NCBI GenBank assembly: GCA_017379255.1
Contig: JAFNWZ010000457.1
Span: 1-7,814, forward strand
DNA from: Akkermansia sp.
GTDB lineage: Bacteria > Verrucomicrobiota > Verrucomicrobiia > Verrucomicrobiales > Akkermansiaceae
Length of the DNA stretch: 7,814 nt
Reading direction: 5' to 3'
In this document: positions 1-5,346 of the stretch, in pieces
How positions within the stretch are numbered: position 1 is the stretch's first letter
How the letters are laid out: each line of letters begins with the position of its first letter
Position numbers and translations under genes: made by a program
The notes under the pieces: model-generated
Told to the model about the DNA's origin: nothing
Seen by the model: the letters and a program-made list of their open reading frames with translations, nothing else
Databases searched by the model: none

Positions 1-1
1 C

Positions 2-616
2 TTCATCGCCGCTTCCTGCAAGGAGAAGGGCATCCTTTTCCTCAAGGATCCGTCAAAGGCCCCGATGGGCTGCCGTTTCGCCGAAGAGGCGAAACCCGCC
101 GGCGGCAAGGGCGGCCCCGTGACCGTGACGATCAACGGTGCAGATGTTACCGTAAAGGGTGCTAAGGGTGAGCTGAAGTGGACGATGCCTGCCGGTATCT
201 CCGCCGCCCAGGAAGGCGACGTGCTGACTGTTTCCCGCGCCAGCGAGGACCGTCAGGTGCGCGCTCTGCACGGCACCAGCCGCTCCCTCATCGCCAACAT
301 GGTTGAGGGTGTGTCCAAGGGCTTCGAGAAGAAGCTCGAAATCGTAGGTGTGGGTCTGAAGGCCGCCGTTAAGGGTAACGCCCTTGACCTGGCTCTCGGT
401 AAGTCCCACCCCATCCTTCACCCCATCCCCGCCGGTCTTACCGTAACGGTAGCCGACAACACCAAGGTGACGGTGGCAGGTATCGACAAGCAGCTTGTCG
501 GTCAGTTCGCAGCAGAAGTGCGCGGTTACTATCCGCCCGAGCCGTACAAGGGCAAGGGTGTCCACTATGTGGGCGAGTACATCCGTCGCAAGGAAGGCAA
601 GAGCGTTGGCAAGTAA
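2..616 (+). CDS. rplF: Large-subunit ribosomal protein uL6 (5' partial)
   Basis: uL6 binds 23S rRNA near the GTPase-associated centre and sarcin-ricin loop. The visible sequence holds both L6 repeats: VTVKGAKGEL near the start, ALHGTSRSLIANMVEGVSKGF, KLEIVGVGLKA, LALGKSHPI, and the C-terminal signature PEPYKGKGVHYVGEYIRRKEGKS before the TAA stop. The reading frame stays open to the left edge and its codons there (ATC, GCC, AAG, GGC, CTC) are as biased as in the rest of the gene, so coding probably begins outside the window. The usual N-terminus MSRIGK is not seen. Instead FAEEAKPAGGKGG precedes the first beta strand. An internal ATG at 65 would give a normal-length protein of 183 residues but has only a weak AAAGG in front. 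Next in the operon is rplR, 40 bases downstream. Family call certain; N-terminus uncertain. Confidence 0.93.
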   Translation, partial: FIAASCKEKGILFLKDPSKAPMGCRFAEEAKPAGGKGGPVTVTINGADVTVKGAKGELKWTMPAGISAAQEGDVLTVSRASEDRQVRALHGTSRSLIANMVEGVSKGFEKKLEIVGVGLKAAVKGNALDLALGKSHPILHPIPAGLTVTVADNTKVTVAGIDKQLVGQFAAEVRGYYPPEPYKGKGVHYVGEYIRRKEGKSVGK

Positions 617-656
617 TCATTATCATCTCTAACCCTTTAAAGATTAATAGAAGAAT

Positions 657-1007
657 ATGAGCACTATCAATCGCAAAGCCATCCGTTCCCGCGTTCACAC
701 GCGTATCCGCAAGAAGCTTGCCGGTACGACTGAGCGTCCCCGTCTGGCTGTCAACTTCTCAAACCAGCACGTCTATGCCCAGGTGATCGACGACACCAAG
801 GGTGTGACCCTCTGCAGCGCCTGCACCAAGCAGCTTGAGCTGAAGAAGGCCAATCTGGAGACCGCCGCCAAGGTGGGTGCCCTGATTGGTGAGCGCGCGC
901 TGGCCGCCGGTATCACTGAGGTTGTGTTCGACCGCGGTGGTTTCCTCTACCACGGGAAGGTAAAGGCCCTGGCCGACGCCGCTCGTGAGGCTGGTCTGAA
1001 ATTCTAA
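657..1007 (+). CDS. rplR: Large-subunit ribosomal protein uL18
   Basis: uL18 binds 5S rRNA together with uL5 and bL25-type proteins and places it in the central protuberance. The product is 116 residues, the usual bacterial length. It has the basic N-terminus ([19 protein letters not shown]), the family motif [21 protein letters not shown], and the C-terminal [20 protein letters not shown], which matches the canonical FDRxGxxYHGRVxALADAAR pattern. The ATG at 657 follows a weak purine-rich stretch (AGAAGAA) rather than a clear Shine-Dalgarno. It lies between rplF and rpsE, the standard spc-operon position, with 40- and 21-base gaps, so it is co-transcribed. Confidence 0.96.
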   Translation: MSTINRKAIRSRVHTRIRKKLAGTTERPRLAVNFSNQHVYAQVIDDTKGVTLCSACTKQLELKKANLETAAKVGALIGERALAAGITEVVFDRGGFLYHGKVKALADAAREAGLKF

Positions 1008-1028
1008 AGAAGAAAGGTTTATAGAAAA

Positions 1029-1664
1029 ATGAACACTGAAGAAACGAAAGCTCCGGCCGAAGAGACGACACAGGCAGCCGCTCCGCAGCAGCGTGGTGGT
1101 CGCGCTCCCCGTCGCGATGGCAACCGTCCTGGCCGCGGCCCGCGCCGTGAGGGTGGTCGCCGCAACGAGACACCCGTTGAGGAAGGTCCTCAGCTGATGG
1201 AGAAGGTTGTGTACGTGAACCGTTGCGCCAAGGTTGTTAAGGGTGGCCGCCGCTTCTCCTTCTCTGCCCTCATCGTTGTGGGCGACCAGAAGGGCAAGGT
1301 AGGCTACGGCTTCGGCAAGGCCAACGAAGTGTCCGACGCAATCCGCAAGGGTACCGACGCTGCCAAGCGTGCCATGAAGAAGGTGGTCGTGGTGAACGAC
1401 ACCATCCCGCATGAATCCTACAGCGAATTCGGTGGCGCCAAGATTGTTCTCAAGCCCGCTGCCTCCGGTACCGGTCTTGTGGCCAGCGCCAAGGTGCGTT
1501 CCGTGCTTGAGGCTGCCGGCGTGAGCAACGTCATCGCCAAGTCTCTGGGTTCCTCCAACGCTGCCAACGTGGTGAAGGCCACCATGCAGGCCATGCTCGG
1601 CATGCGCACTGCTGACCAGGTGCTCTCCGCCCGCGGCAAGAAGAAGAAGGACGCTTCCATCTGA
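1029..1664 (+). CDS. rpsE: Small-subunit ribosomal protein uS5 with RG-rich N-terminal extension
   Basis: uS5 lies at the mRNA entry side of the 30S subunit and contributes to decoding fidelity and mRNA unwinding. The conserved body starts near residue 57 ([20 protein letters not shown]). It includes the loop [16 protein letters not shown], where spectinomycin-resistance mutations map in other bacteria, then [16 protein letters not shown] and the C-terminal domain ([19 protein letters not shown]). At 211 residues it is about 45 longer than E. coli S5. The extra length is an N-terminal, low-complexity, basic stretch rich in RGG, RPGRG and RRE units at about residues 20-47. The start has an AAAGG at 1013-1017, 11 bases upstream. 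The rpmD gene that usually follows is missing; rplO is only 32 bases away. Confidence 0.96.
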   Translation: MNTEETKAPAEETTQAAAPQQRGGRAPRRDGNRPGRGPRREGGRRNETPVEEGPQLMEKVVYVNRCAKVVKGGRRFSFSALIVVGDQKGKVGYGFGKANEVSDAIRKGTDAAKRAMKKVVVVNDTIPHESYSEFGGAKIVLKPAASGTGLVASAKVRSVLEAAGVSNVIAKSLGSSNAANVVKATMQAMLGMRTADQVLSARGKKKKDASI

Positions 1665-1696
1665 GTTAAACCACCAACCATAGATATTCAAGAATC

Positions 1697-2155
1697 ATGT
1701 TGACTCTCGACAATCTCCAGCCGAACCCGGGTGCCAAGCATCGCAAGAAGCGCCTCGGTTGCGGTGAAAGCTCCGGCCTGGGCAAGACCTGCGGCAAGGG
1801 CAACAAGGGCCAGAAGGCCCGTTCCGGCGGCACCATCCGCCCCGGCTTCGAAGGTGGTCAGATGCCCCTTCACCGCCGTCTGCCGAAGAAGGGCTTCAAC
1901 AACGCCCGCTTCCAGTCCACCATCGCTATTGTTAACCTGAACCAGCTCGAAGCCTTCTTCGAAGCCGGTGCCACGGTGACCGAGAACGAACTGCGCGCCA
2001 TGGGCCTTGTGAAGGGCCAGGCTGACGCTGTGAAGCTCCTGGGCAATGGTAACCTTTCCAAGGCTCTGAACGTGACCGTCGATTTCGCCAGCGCATCTGT
2101 TGCTGCCAAGATCGAGGCCGCCGGCGGCACCCTTACGGTGCTCAGCGCCCAGTAA
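1697..2155 (+). CDS. rplO: Large-subunit ribosomal protein uL15
   Basis: uL15 threads a long glycine-rich N-terminal tail into the 50S core and acts late in large-subunit assembly. The 152-residue product begins MLTLDNLQPNPGAKHRKKRLGCG, followed by the signature GKTCGKGNKGQKARSG and FEGGQMPLHRRLPKKGF, then an alpha/beta C-terminal domain ending GGTLTVLSAQ. Family length is about 145, so it is complete. The 32-base gap after rpsE (1665-1696) is too short for rpmD, and no Shine-Dalgarno is evident before the ATG (TTCAAGAATC precedes it). After its TAA stop comes the structured gap leading to secY. Confidence 0.96.
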   Translation: MLTLDNLQPNPGAKHRKKRLGCGESSGLGKTCGKGNKGQKARSGGTIRPGFEGGQMPLHRRLPKKGFNNARFQSTIAIVNLNQLEAFFEAGATVTENELRAMGLVKGQADAVKLLGNGNLSKALNVTVDFASASVAAKIEAAGGTLTVLSAQ

Positions 2156-2162
2156 AGGATTC

Positions 2163-2181
2163 AGACTCAGCTACTGAGTCT
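2163..2181 (+). other. 8-bp hairpin just after rplO
   Basis: AGACTCAG at 2163-2170 is perfectly complementary to CTGAGTCT at 2174-2181 across a CTA loop, 7 bases after the rplO stop. Only a short TTT run follows (TTTGC), so it is at best a weak terminator or a 3'-end stabiliser for the ribosomal transcript. The pairing is exact; the function is inferred. Confidence 0.55.
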
Positions 2182-2190
2182 TTGCAAAAA

Positions 2191-2249
2191 CCTTATCACA
2201 GAGCCGGGCAGCGCAGCGCTGCCCGGCGGCTGTGTAAGAGGGGATAAGG
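2191..2249 (+). promoter_or_regulatory. Nested three-tier stem structure in the rplO-secY gap
   Basis: Three stems nest in 59 bases. The outer stem is CCTTAT (2191-2196) with ATAAGG (2244-2249). The middle is CACAG (2197-2201) with CTGTG (2230-2234). The inner is a perfect 10-bp stem, CCGGGCAGCG (2204-2213) with CGCTGCCCGG (2217-2226), closed by a CAG loop. No U tract follows, so it does not look like a simple terminator. It could slow read-through from rplO into secY, protect a processed 3' end, or bind a regulator. It matches no known r-protein leader that I recognise. The pairing is seen directly; the role is unknown. Confidence 0.5.
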
Positions 2250-2272
2250 AAAGGAAAATAATTTCTATTCTT

Positions 2273-2300
2273 TTGAGCCTCAATCAGGTGCGGATAAAAT
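2273..2300 (+). promoter_or_regulatory. Candidate sigma70 promoter for secY
   Basis: TTGAGC (2273-2278, 4 of 6 to the -35 consensus) and TAAAAT (2295-2300, 5 of 6 to the -10 consensus) are separated by 16 bases. Transcription would start near 2306-2308 and give a leader of about 70 bases before the secY ATG at 2377. It follows the structured segment and would let secY be expressed separately from the ribosomal genes. Confidence 0.5.
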
Positions 2301-2376
2301 CAGCTGCATGCCGGGCTGCCGCGCCTCCTCCGCTGCACATCAGACTTCAACCAACATCTTAACATCCCAGGAAACC

Positions 2377-3852
2377 ATGATTTCTGCATTCGCTAACACC
2401 ATGAAGGTGCCGGAGCTCCGGAGCCGCATTCTCTTCACCCTGGCCATGATTGTCATCGTGCGTCTCGGGGTGCACCTGCCGCTGCCGGGCGTTGACGTGA
2501 CTGAGCTTGCCCGCTGCATCAGCGCTGCCTCTCAGGACGGCGACAGCCCGCTGGGCGCGCTGGGTTCCATTCTCACCATCTTCTCTGGTGGTGGTCTGCA
2601 GCAGTGCGGTATTTTCGCGCTGGGTATCATGCCCTACATCTCCGCCTCCATTATGACCCAGCTCATGGGTGCCGTGTTGCCCTCGTGGCAGAAGATGATG
2701 CGCGAGGAAGGCGGACGCCAGAAGATGACCAAGTACACCCGTATCCTGGCCATCATCATTGCTATCATCCAGGGCTACTTCCTGACCCAGACCCTGCGCA
2801 ACCCGCAGAGCATTGGTCTGGACGCCAATGACCTGGTGATGAACCCCGGCATTATCTTCACCCTCACCACCATCTTCATCATCGTGACCGGCACCATGTT
2901 CCTCATGTGGATTGGTGACCAGATTACCGAACGCGGTGTAGGCAACGGTATCTCCCTTATCATTTCCGTGAACATCATTCACGCGCTTCCCGGTGCCTTT
3001 GCTGTGGCATGGAAGACCTGCGTGATGAAGGGCACCGAGGTGAACCCGCTGGGGTCTCTGGGCATGGTGGCCCTCATCCTCTTCATGGTGCTTGTGGTAG
3101 CGCTGGTGGTCATCGTGAGCCAGGCACAGCGCCGCATTCCGGTGCAGTATGCCAAGCGCGTGGTGGGCCATGGCAAGATGATGCAGGGCGGCACCCAGTA
3201 CCTGCCGCTCAAGCTCAACTACTCCGGCGTGATGCCCGTTATCTTCGCCACCGCCATTCTGGCACTGCCGCAGATGCTGGTGCAGCAGATGTTCTCCCAG
3301 GACAGCTGGGTGGTGGGTCTGGTGGCCAACTGGCTTTCTCCGAACGATTTCCCCTACTACATCATCTCCGCCATCATGATTTACTTCTTCTCGTACTTCT
3401 GGGTGGCCACGATGTTCCAGCCGCAGCAGATTTCTGAAGACCTGAAGCGCAGCGGTGGCTATATTCCCGGTGTGCGTCCCGGTCCTCCCACGGCCCAGTA
3501 CCTGGACACCACTATGTCCCGTCTGACCTTCTCCGGCTCCCTTTTCCTGACGCTCATCTACTTCCTGCCGAGCCTGCTTTCCGTGTGGGGCGGTCTGCCC
3601 ATGCTGGTGACCCAGTTCTTCGGTGGTACGTCTCTGCTCATTCTTGTGGGCGTGCTGCTGGATATGATGCGCCAGATTGAGGCTACCCTCCTGCAGAAGA
3701 ACTACGACGGCTTCATGAAGAAGGGCAAGATCCGTGGCAAGTACAGCCACCTGCAGGGCACTGGCCAGGCTGCCGAAGGCCGTGGTCTGGTCATTCTCTG
3801 GGTGGTAATCGCCATCCTGGTGCTCGGCGGCGCTGTAGTGCTCGCCAGCTGA
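2377..3852 (+). CDS. secY: Protein translocase channel subunit SecY
   Basis: SecY forms the membrane channel for Sec-dependent export and membrane-protein insertion, with SecE, SecG and SecA. The 491-residue product has the plug/TM2 region (TIFSGGGLQQCGIFALGIMPYISASIMTQL), the cytosolic loop SQAQRRIPVQYAKR, and SEDLKRSGGYIPGVRPGPPTAQYLD before TM9-10, all family hallmarks. The start at 2377 (MISAFANTMKVPELRSR) is preferred over an in-frame ATG at 2308. It matches the usual SecY N-terminus and has AGGAAA just upstream, whereas the 23 extra codons look like leader sequence. The protein is longer than the 443-residue E. coli SecY. After the usual C-terminal KKGKIRGK it continues about 40 residues and ends in an additional hydrophobic segment (about 471-491), which would make an eleventh membrane span. 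A strong terminator follows directly. Confidence 0.97.
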   Translation: MISAFANTMKVPELRSRILFTLAMIVIVRLGVHLPLPGVDVTELARCISAASQDGDSPLGALGSILTIFSGGGLQQCGIFALGIMPYISASIMTQLMGAVLPSWQKMMREEGGRQKMTKYTRILAIIIAIIQGYFLTQTLRNPQSIGLDANDLVMNPGIIFTLTTIFIIVTGTMFLMWIGDQITERGVGNGISLIISVNIIHALPGAFAVAWKTCVMKGTEVNPLGSLGMVALILFMVLVVALVVIVSQAQRRIPVQYAKRVVGHGKMMQGGTQYLPLKLNYSGVMPVIFATAILALPQMLVQQMFSQDSWVVGLVANWLSPNDFPYYIISAIMIYFFSYFWVATMFQPQQISEDLKRSGGYIPGVRPGPPTAQYLDTTMSRLTFSGSLFLTLIYFLPSLLSVWGGLPMLVTQFFGGTSLLILVGVLLDMMRQIEATLLQKNYDGFMKKGKIRGKYSHLQGTGQAAEGRGLVILWVVIAILVLGGAVVLAS

Positions 3853-3874
3853 TAATGGGAATAGCTTTTTATAC

Positions 3875-3908
3875 CGGGCGCGGTTCCAGACGGAATCGCG
3901 CCCGTTTT
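3875..3908 (+). terminator. Intrinsic terminator after secY
   Basis: A 13-bp stem pairs 3875-3887 with 3892-3904 (core CGGGCGCG with CGCGCCCG, one G-T wobble) around an AGAC loop and runs into GTTTTG. It begins 22 bases after the secY stop and ends the ribosomal-protein/secY transcription unit. Confidence 0.85.
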
Positions 3909-3912
3909 GCTA

Positions 3913-3937
3913 AGCCCCGGCAGGGACGCCATAATCG
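3913..3937 (+). repeat. Decayed partial copy of the REP-like repeat end
   Basis: This stretch (AGCCCCGGCAGGGACGCC followed by ATAATCG) aligns with the first hairpin and linker of the composite repeat at 3970 (AGCCCCGTAGGGGCGCT followed by ATAATCG), with a few mismatches and a one-base length difference. The stem is weakened by the changes. It looks like the remnant of an older insertion next to the current one; a chance match is possible given its length. Confidence 0.5.
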
Positions 3938-3969
3938 AGGAATGGGGGGTAGATGCGGTGTCTTCATCT

Positions 3970-4063
3970 AGCCCCGTAGGGGCGCTATAATCGTAGCGAG
4001 GGGCGTAAGCCCCTCGAACTGGATAAGGAAGTTTACGAGCCCGCGCAGCGGGCGGCATAAAGC
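3970..4063 (+). repeat. Left composite REP-like element with three hairpins
   Basis: Three hairpins lie in series: GCCCC-GTA-GGGGC at 3971-3983; CGAGGGGC-GTAA-GCCCCTCG at 3997-4016, preceded directly by GTAG (3993-3996); and GCCCGC-GCA-GCGGGC at 4039-4053. The tail is GGCATAAAGC. The same element recurs in inverted orientation at 4585-4679. Blocks 3986-4017 and 4037-4063 are identical between the copies, while the spacer between hairpins two and three is divergent. It lies 15 bases beyond the stop codon of the transposase gene, so its hairpins may also terminate that transcript. Confidence 0.9.
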
Positions 4064-4078
4064 GTCCGCTCTGTCTGG

Positions 4079-4519
4079 CTAACGGATATCAGATGACAGC
4101 TTGTGCCGTTCCAGAAACTGGGCGAACTCATCTGCAGCAGAATATTTCTGGTGATGAATCTTCTGATTGCGAATGTATTTTATTACTGCGTCCTTATTGG
4201 ATTCACTGACCGAAAAAGCCCCATAGCCTTGCTGCCATGCAAAGTTCTTATATTTCGCATCTAAACCCTTTATCCACCTACTGGAGTTCGATTTAATCTT
4301 GCTTACAAAATCGGATAAACTGGATGTAATAGGAAGTGACGTAAAAACATGTAGATGGTCTGTACTTCCTCCAACCATATACGCGTATCCAGACAGCGTT
4401 CGTATAGTTCCGCCTACGTAACGAAATATTTCTGGCAAATCTTCCTCAAACATTTCACATTGTCCGTTTTTTATGTGAAATATAATATGCACGTCAATGT
4501 TTGTATATGACCGTCCCAT
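4079..4519 (-). CDS. IS200/IS605-type Y1 (HUH) transposase, probable RAYT
   Basis: The product of 146 residues belongs to the Y1 transposase family, which cuts and rejoins single-stranded DNA at hairpins through a transient 5'-phosphotyrosine bond. The HUH metal-binding motif is HLH at residues 55-57 (STDHLHVF), and the catalytic tyrosine is Y115 in VIKYIRNQ. The stretch FAWQQGYGAFSVSES (93-107) is also typical of the family. All key residues are intact and there is no frameshift, so it may be active. The length matches TnpA of IS200/IS605, slightly shorter than E. coli RAYT. No TnpB follows. The gene is visibly more AT-rich than its neighbours and has neither a clear Shine-Dalgarno nor a convincing promoter. 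Its inverted composite repeats point to a RAYT that processes or once mobilised these REPs. Exact subgroup is not determined. Confidence 0.93.
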   Translation of the reverse strand: MGRSYTNIDVHIIFHIKNGQCEMFEEDLPEIFRYVGGTIRTLSGYAYMVGGSTDHLHVFTSLPITSSLSDFVSKIKSNSSRWIKGLDAKYKNFAWQQGYGAFSVSESNKDAVIKYIRNQKIHHQKYSAADEFAQFLERHKLSSDIR

Positions 4520-4584
4520 ATCTGTAGATTAATAGCATGCTACCATCTTATTCAATGTTGAACAAGGCAAAAAGCAGTATAATT

Positions 4585-4679
4585 GCTTTATGCCGCCCGC
4601 TGCGCGGGCTCATATATTTCTCTTTATCCAGGTCGAGGGGCTTACGCCCCTCGCTACGATTATATCGCCCTTACGGGCT
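4585..4679 (-). repeat. Right composite REP-like element, inverted copy
   Basis: Read on the - strand from 4679, this repeats the element at 3970-4063: hairpin one GCCC-GTAA-GGGC, the ATAATCGTAG linker, hairpin two (4634-4653), and hairpin three (4595-4609), ending in GGCATAAAGC at 4585. Hairpin one differs in sequence from the left copy yet still pairs, one base pair shorter. GTAG again abuts hairpin two (CTAC on the + strand, 4654-4657). It lies upstream of the transposase start and 41 bases before the purN promoter. Confidence 0.9.
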
Positions 4680-4720
4680 TGGGGGCGTTGGTGTACGTTC
4701 CTTCATGTGCGCGAATTCCA

Positions 4721-4748
4721 TTGACAATCGCTGCATATCAGGTAGAAT
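4721..4748 (+). promoter_or_regulatory. Strong sigma70-like promoter of purN
   Basis: A perfect TTGACA (4721-4726) and TAGAAT (4743-4748, 5 of 6) are 16 bases apart. The expected transcription start is about 4754-4757, within a few bases of the purN ATG at 4759. The purN message should therefore be leaderless or carry only two to five untranslated bases. Confidence 0.8.
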
Positions 4749-4758
4749 GGGCGGCGTT

Positions 4759-5337
4759 ATGAGTCTCCGCCTTGCCGTACTGGGTTCCGGGTCTGGTTCC
4801 AATTGCCAGTCCATCTTCAATGCCATTGCTGATGGCCGTCTGGATGCAGAAGTTGTCATCGTGCTTTCCGACCACGAGGATGCCTACATTCTCGAGCGCG
4901 CCCGCCAGCATGGTGTACGCGCCGAATACATGGACTGCGGCGGCTTCAAGAACAAGTTCCCGCTGGAGGTGCAGGAAGCCCTGGCAAAGAAGCTCCAGGA
5001 GCTCAACATTGACCTCATCTGCCTGGCTGGTTTCATGCGCCTGGTGAAAGCTCCGCTGCTGGAGGCATTCCCGCGCCGCATCCTGAACATCCACCCCGCC
5101 TTGCTGCCGGCGTTCCCCGGCGTGGAAGCCTGGACCCAGGCGCTCAATGCCGGCGCCAAACAGGCTGGCTGCACCGTGCATTATGTAGATGCCGGCATGG
5201 ATACGGGCGAAATCCTGATGCAGGCATACGTGCCCGTGCTGCCGGACGACACCCCGCAGTCGCTGCATGCGCGCATCCAGGTGCAGGAGCATATCCTTTA
5301 CCCTGCCGCTATTCTTTCGGCCATTTCCCGCCTGTAA
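4759..5337 (+). CDS. purN: Phosphoribosylglycinamide formyltransferase (GAR transformylase)
   Basis: PurN transfers a formyl group from 10-formyltetrahydrofolate to glycinamide ribonucleotide, the third step of de novo purine synthesis, in the cytosol. The 192-residue product has the phosphate-binding loop LGSGSGSNCQSI (8-19), the folate-pocket region LAGFMRLVKAPLL (89-101), the catalytic motif LNIHPALLPAFPG with N110 and H112, and D148 in VDAGMDTGEI, matching the Asn-His-Asp triad of the family. The frame is open upstream through the right REP repeat, but translation should begin at 4759: the protein then starts SLRLAVLGSGSG like other PurN, and an in-frame ATG at 4747 overlaps the -10 box and so would not be transcribed. 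It is monocistronic, ending in a strong terminator facing proC. Confidence 0.95.
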   Translation: MSLRLAVLGSGSGSNCQSIFNAIADGRLDAEVVIVLSDHEDAYILERARQHGVRAEYMDCGGFKNKFPLEVQEALAKKLQELNIDLICLAGFMRLVKAPLLEAFPRRILNIHPALLPAFPGVEAWTQALNAGAKQAGCTVHYVDAGMDTGEILMQAYVPVLPDDTPQSLHARIQVQEHILYPAAILSAISRL

Positions 5338-5346
5338 GTTTTACCC

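Larger units (their letters stand above)
3970..4679. mobile_element. RAYT/REP unit: Y1 transposase bounded by inverted composite REPs
   Basis: The unit of about 710 bases consists of the left repeat, a - strand Y1 (HUH) transposase gene, and the right inverted repeat. Classic IS200/IS605 elements have subterminal palindromes but no long terminal inverted repeats. A transposase gene between two inverted REPs is instead the arrangement described for REP-associated tyrosine transposases. No target-site duplication is visible, as expected for this family. The unit lies neatly between the secY terminator and the purN promoter, so it disrupts neither gene. Whether it still moves cannot be told from one copy. 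Confidence 0.8.

Noticed and set aside
759..1691. 310-codon - strand frame across rplR and rpsE
   Set aside because: It is a shadow of two well-conserved ribosomal genes; the translation is low complexity and lacks motifs.
2308..2376. 23-residue N-terminal extension of secY
   Set aside because: The conserved SecY start is at 2377 with AGGAAA upstream, and the extra codons are not the biased set used by the gene. It stays possible only if the candidate promoter gives a leaderless message.
2359..3750. Long open frame of 463 codons on the - strand across secY
   Set aside because: It is antisense to an unambiguous secY, has a His/Gly/Glu-rich composition without recognisable domains, and arises from the GC-biased third positions of secY.
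4558..4583. TTGAAC and TATAAT on the + strand as a promoter
   Set aside because: The spacing is only 14 bases, and a much better promoter lies immediately before purN.
3970..4679. CRISPR array or tRNA cluster suggested by repeated hairpins
   Set aside because: The repeats are two inverted copies rather than regularly spaced direct repeats, and no cloverleaf or anticodon arm can be drawn.
4537..4758. N-terminal extension of purN starting at an ATG at 4537
   Set aside because: It would translate the REP hairpins and the purN promoter; the residues are unlike any PurN N-terminus and the promoter lies downstream of that ATG.
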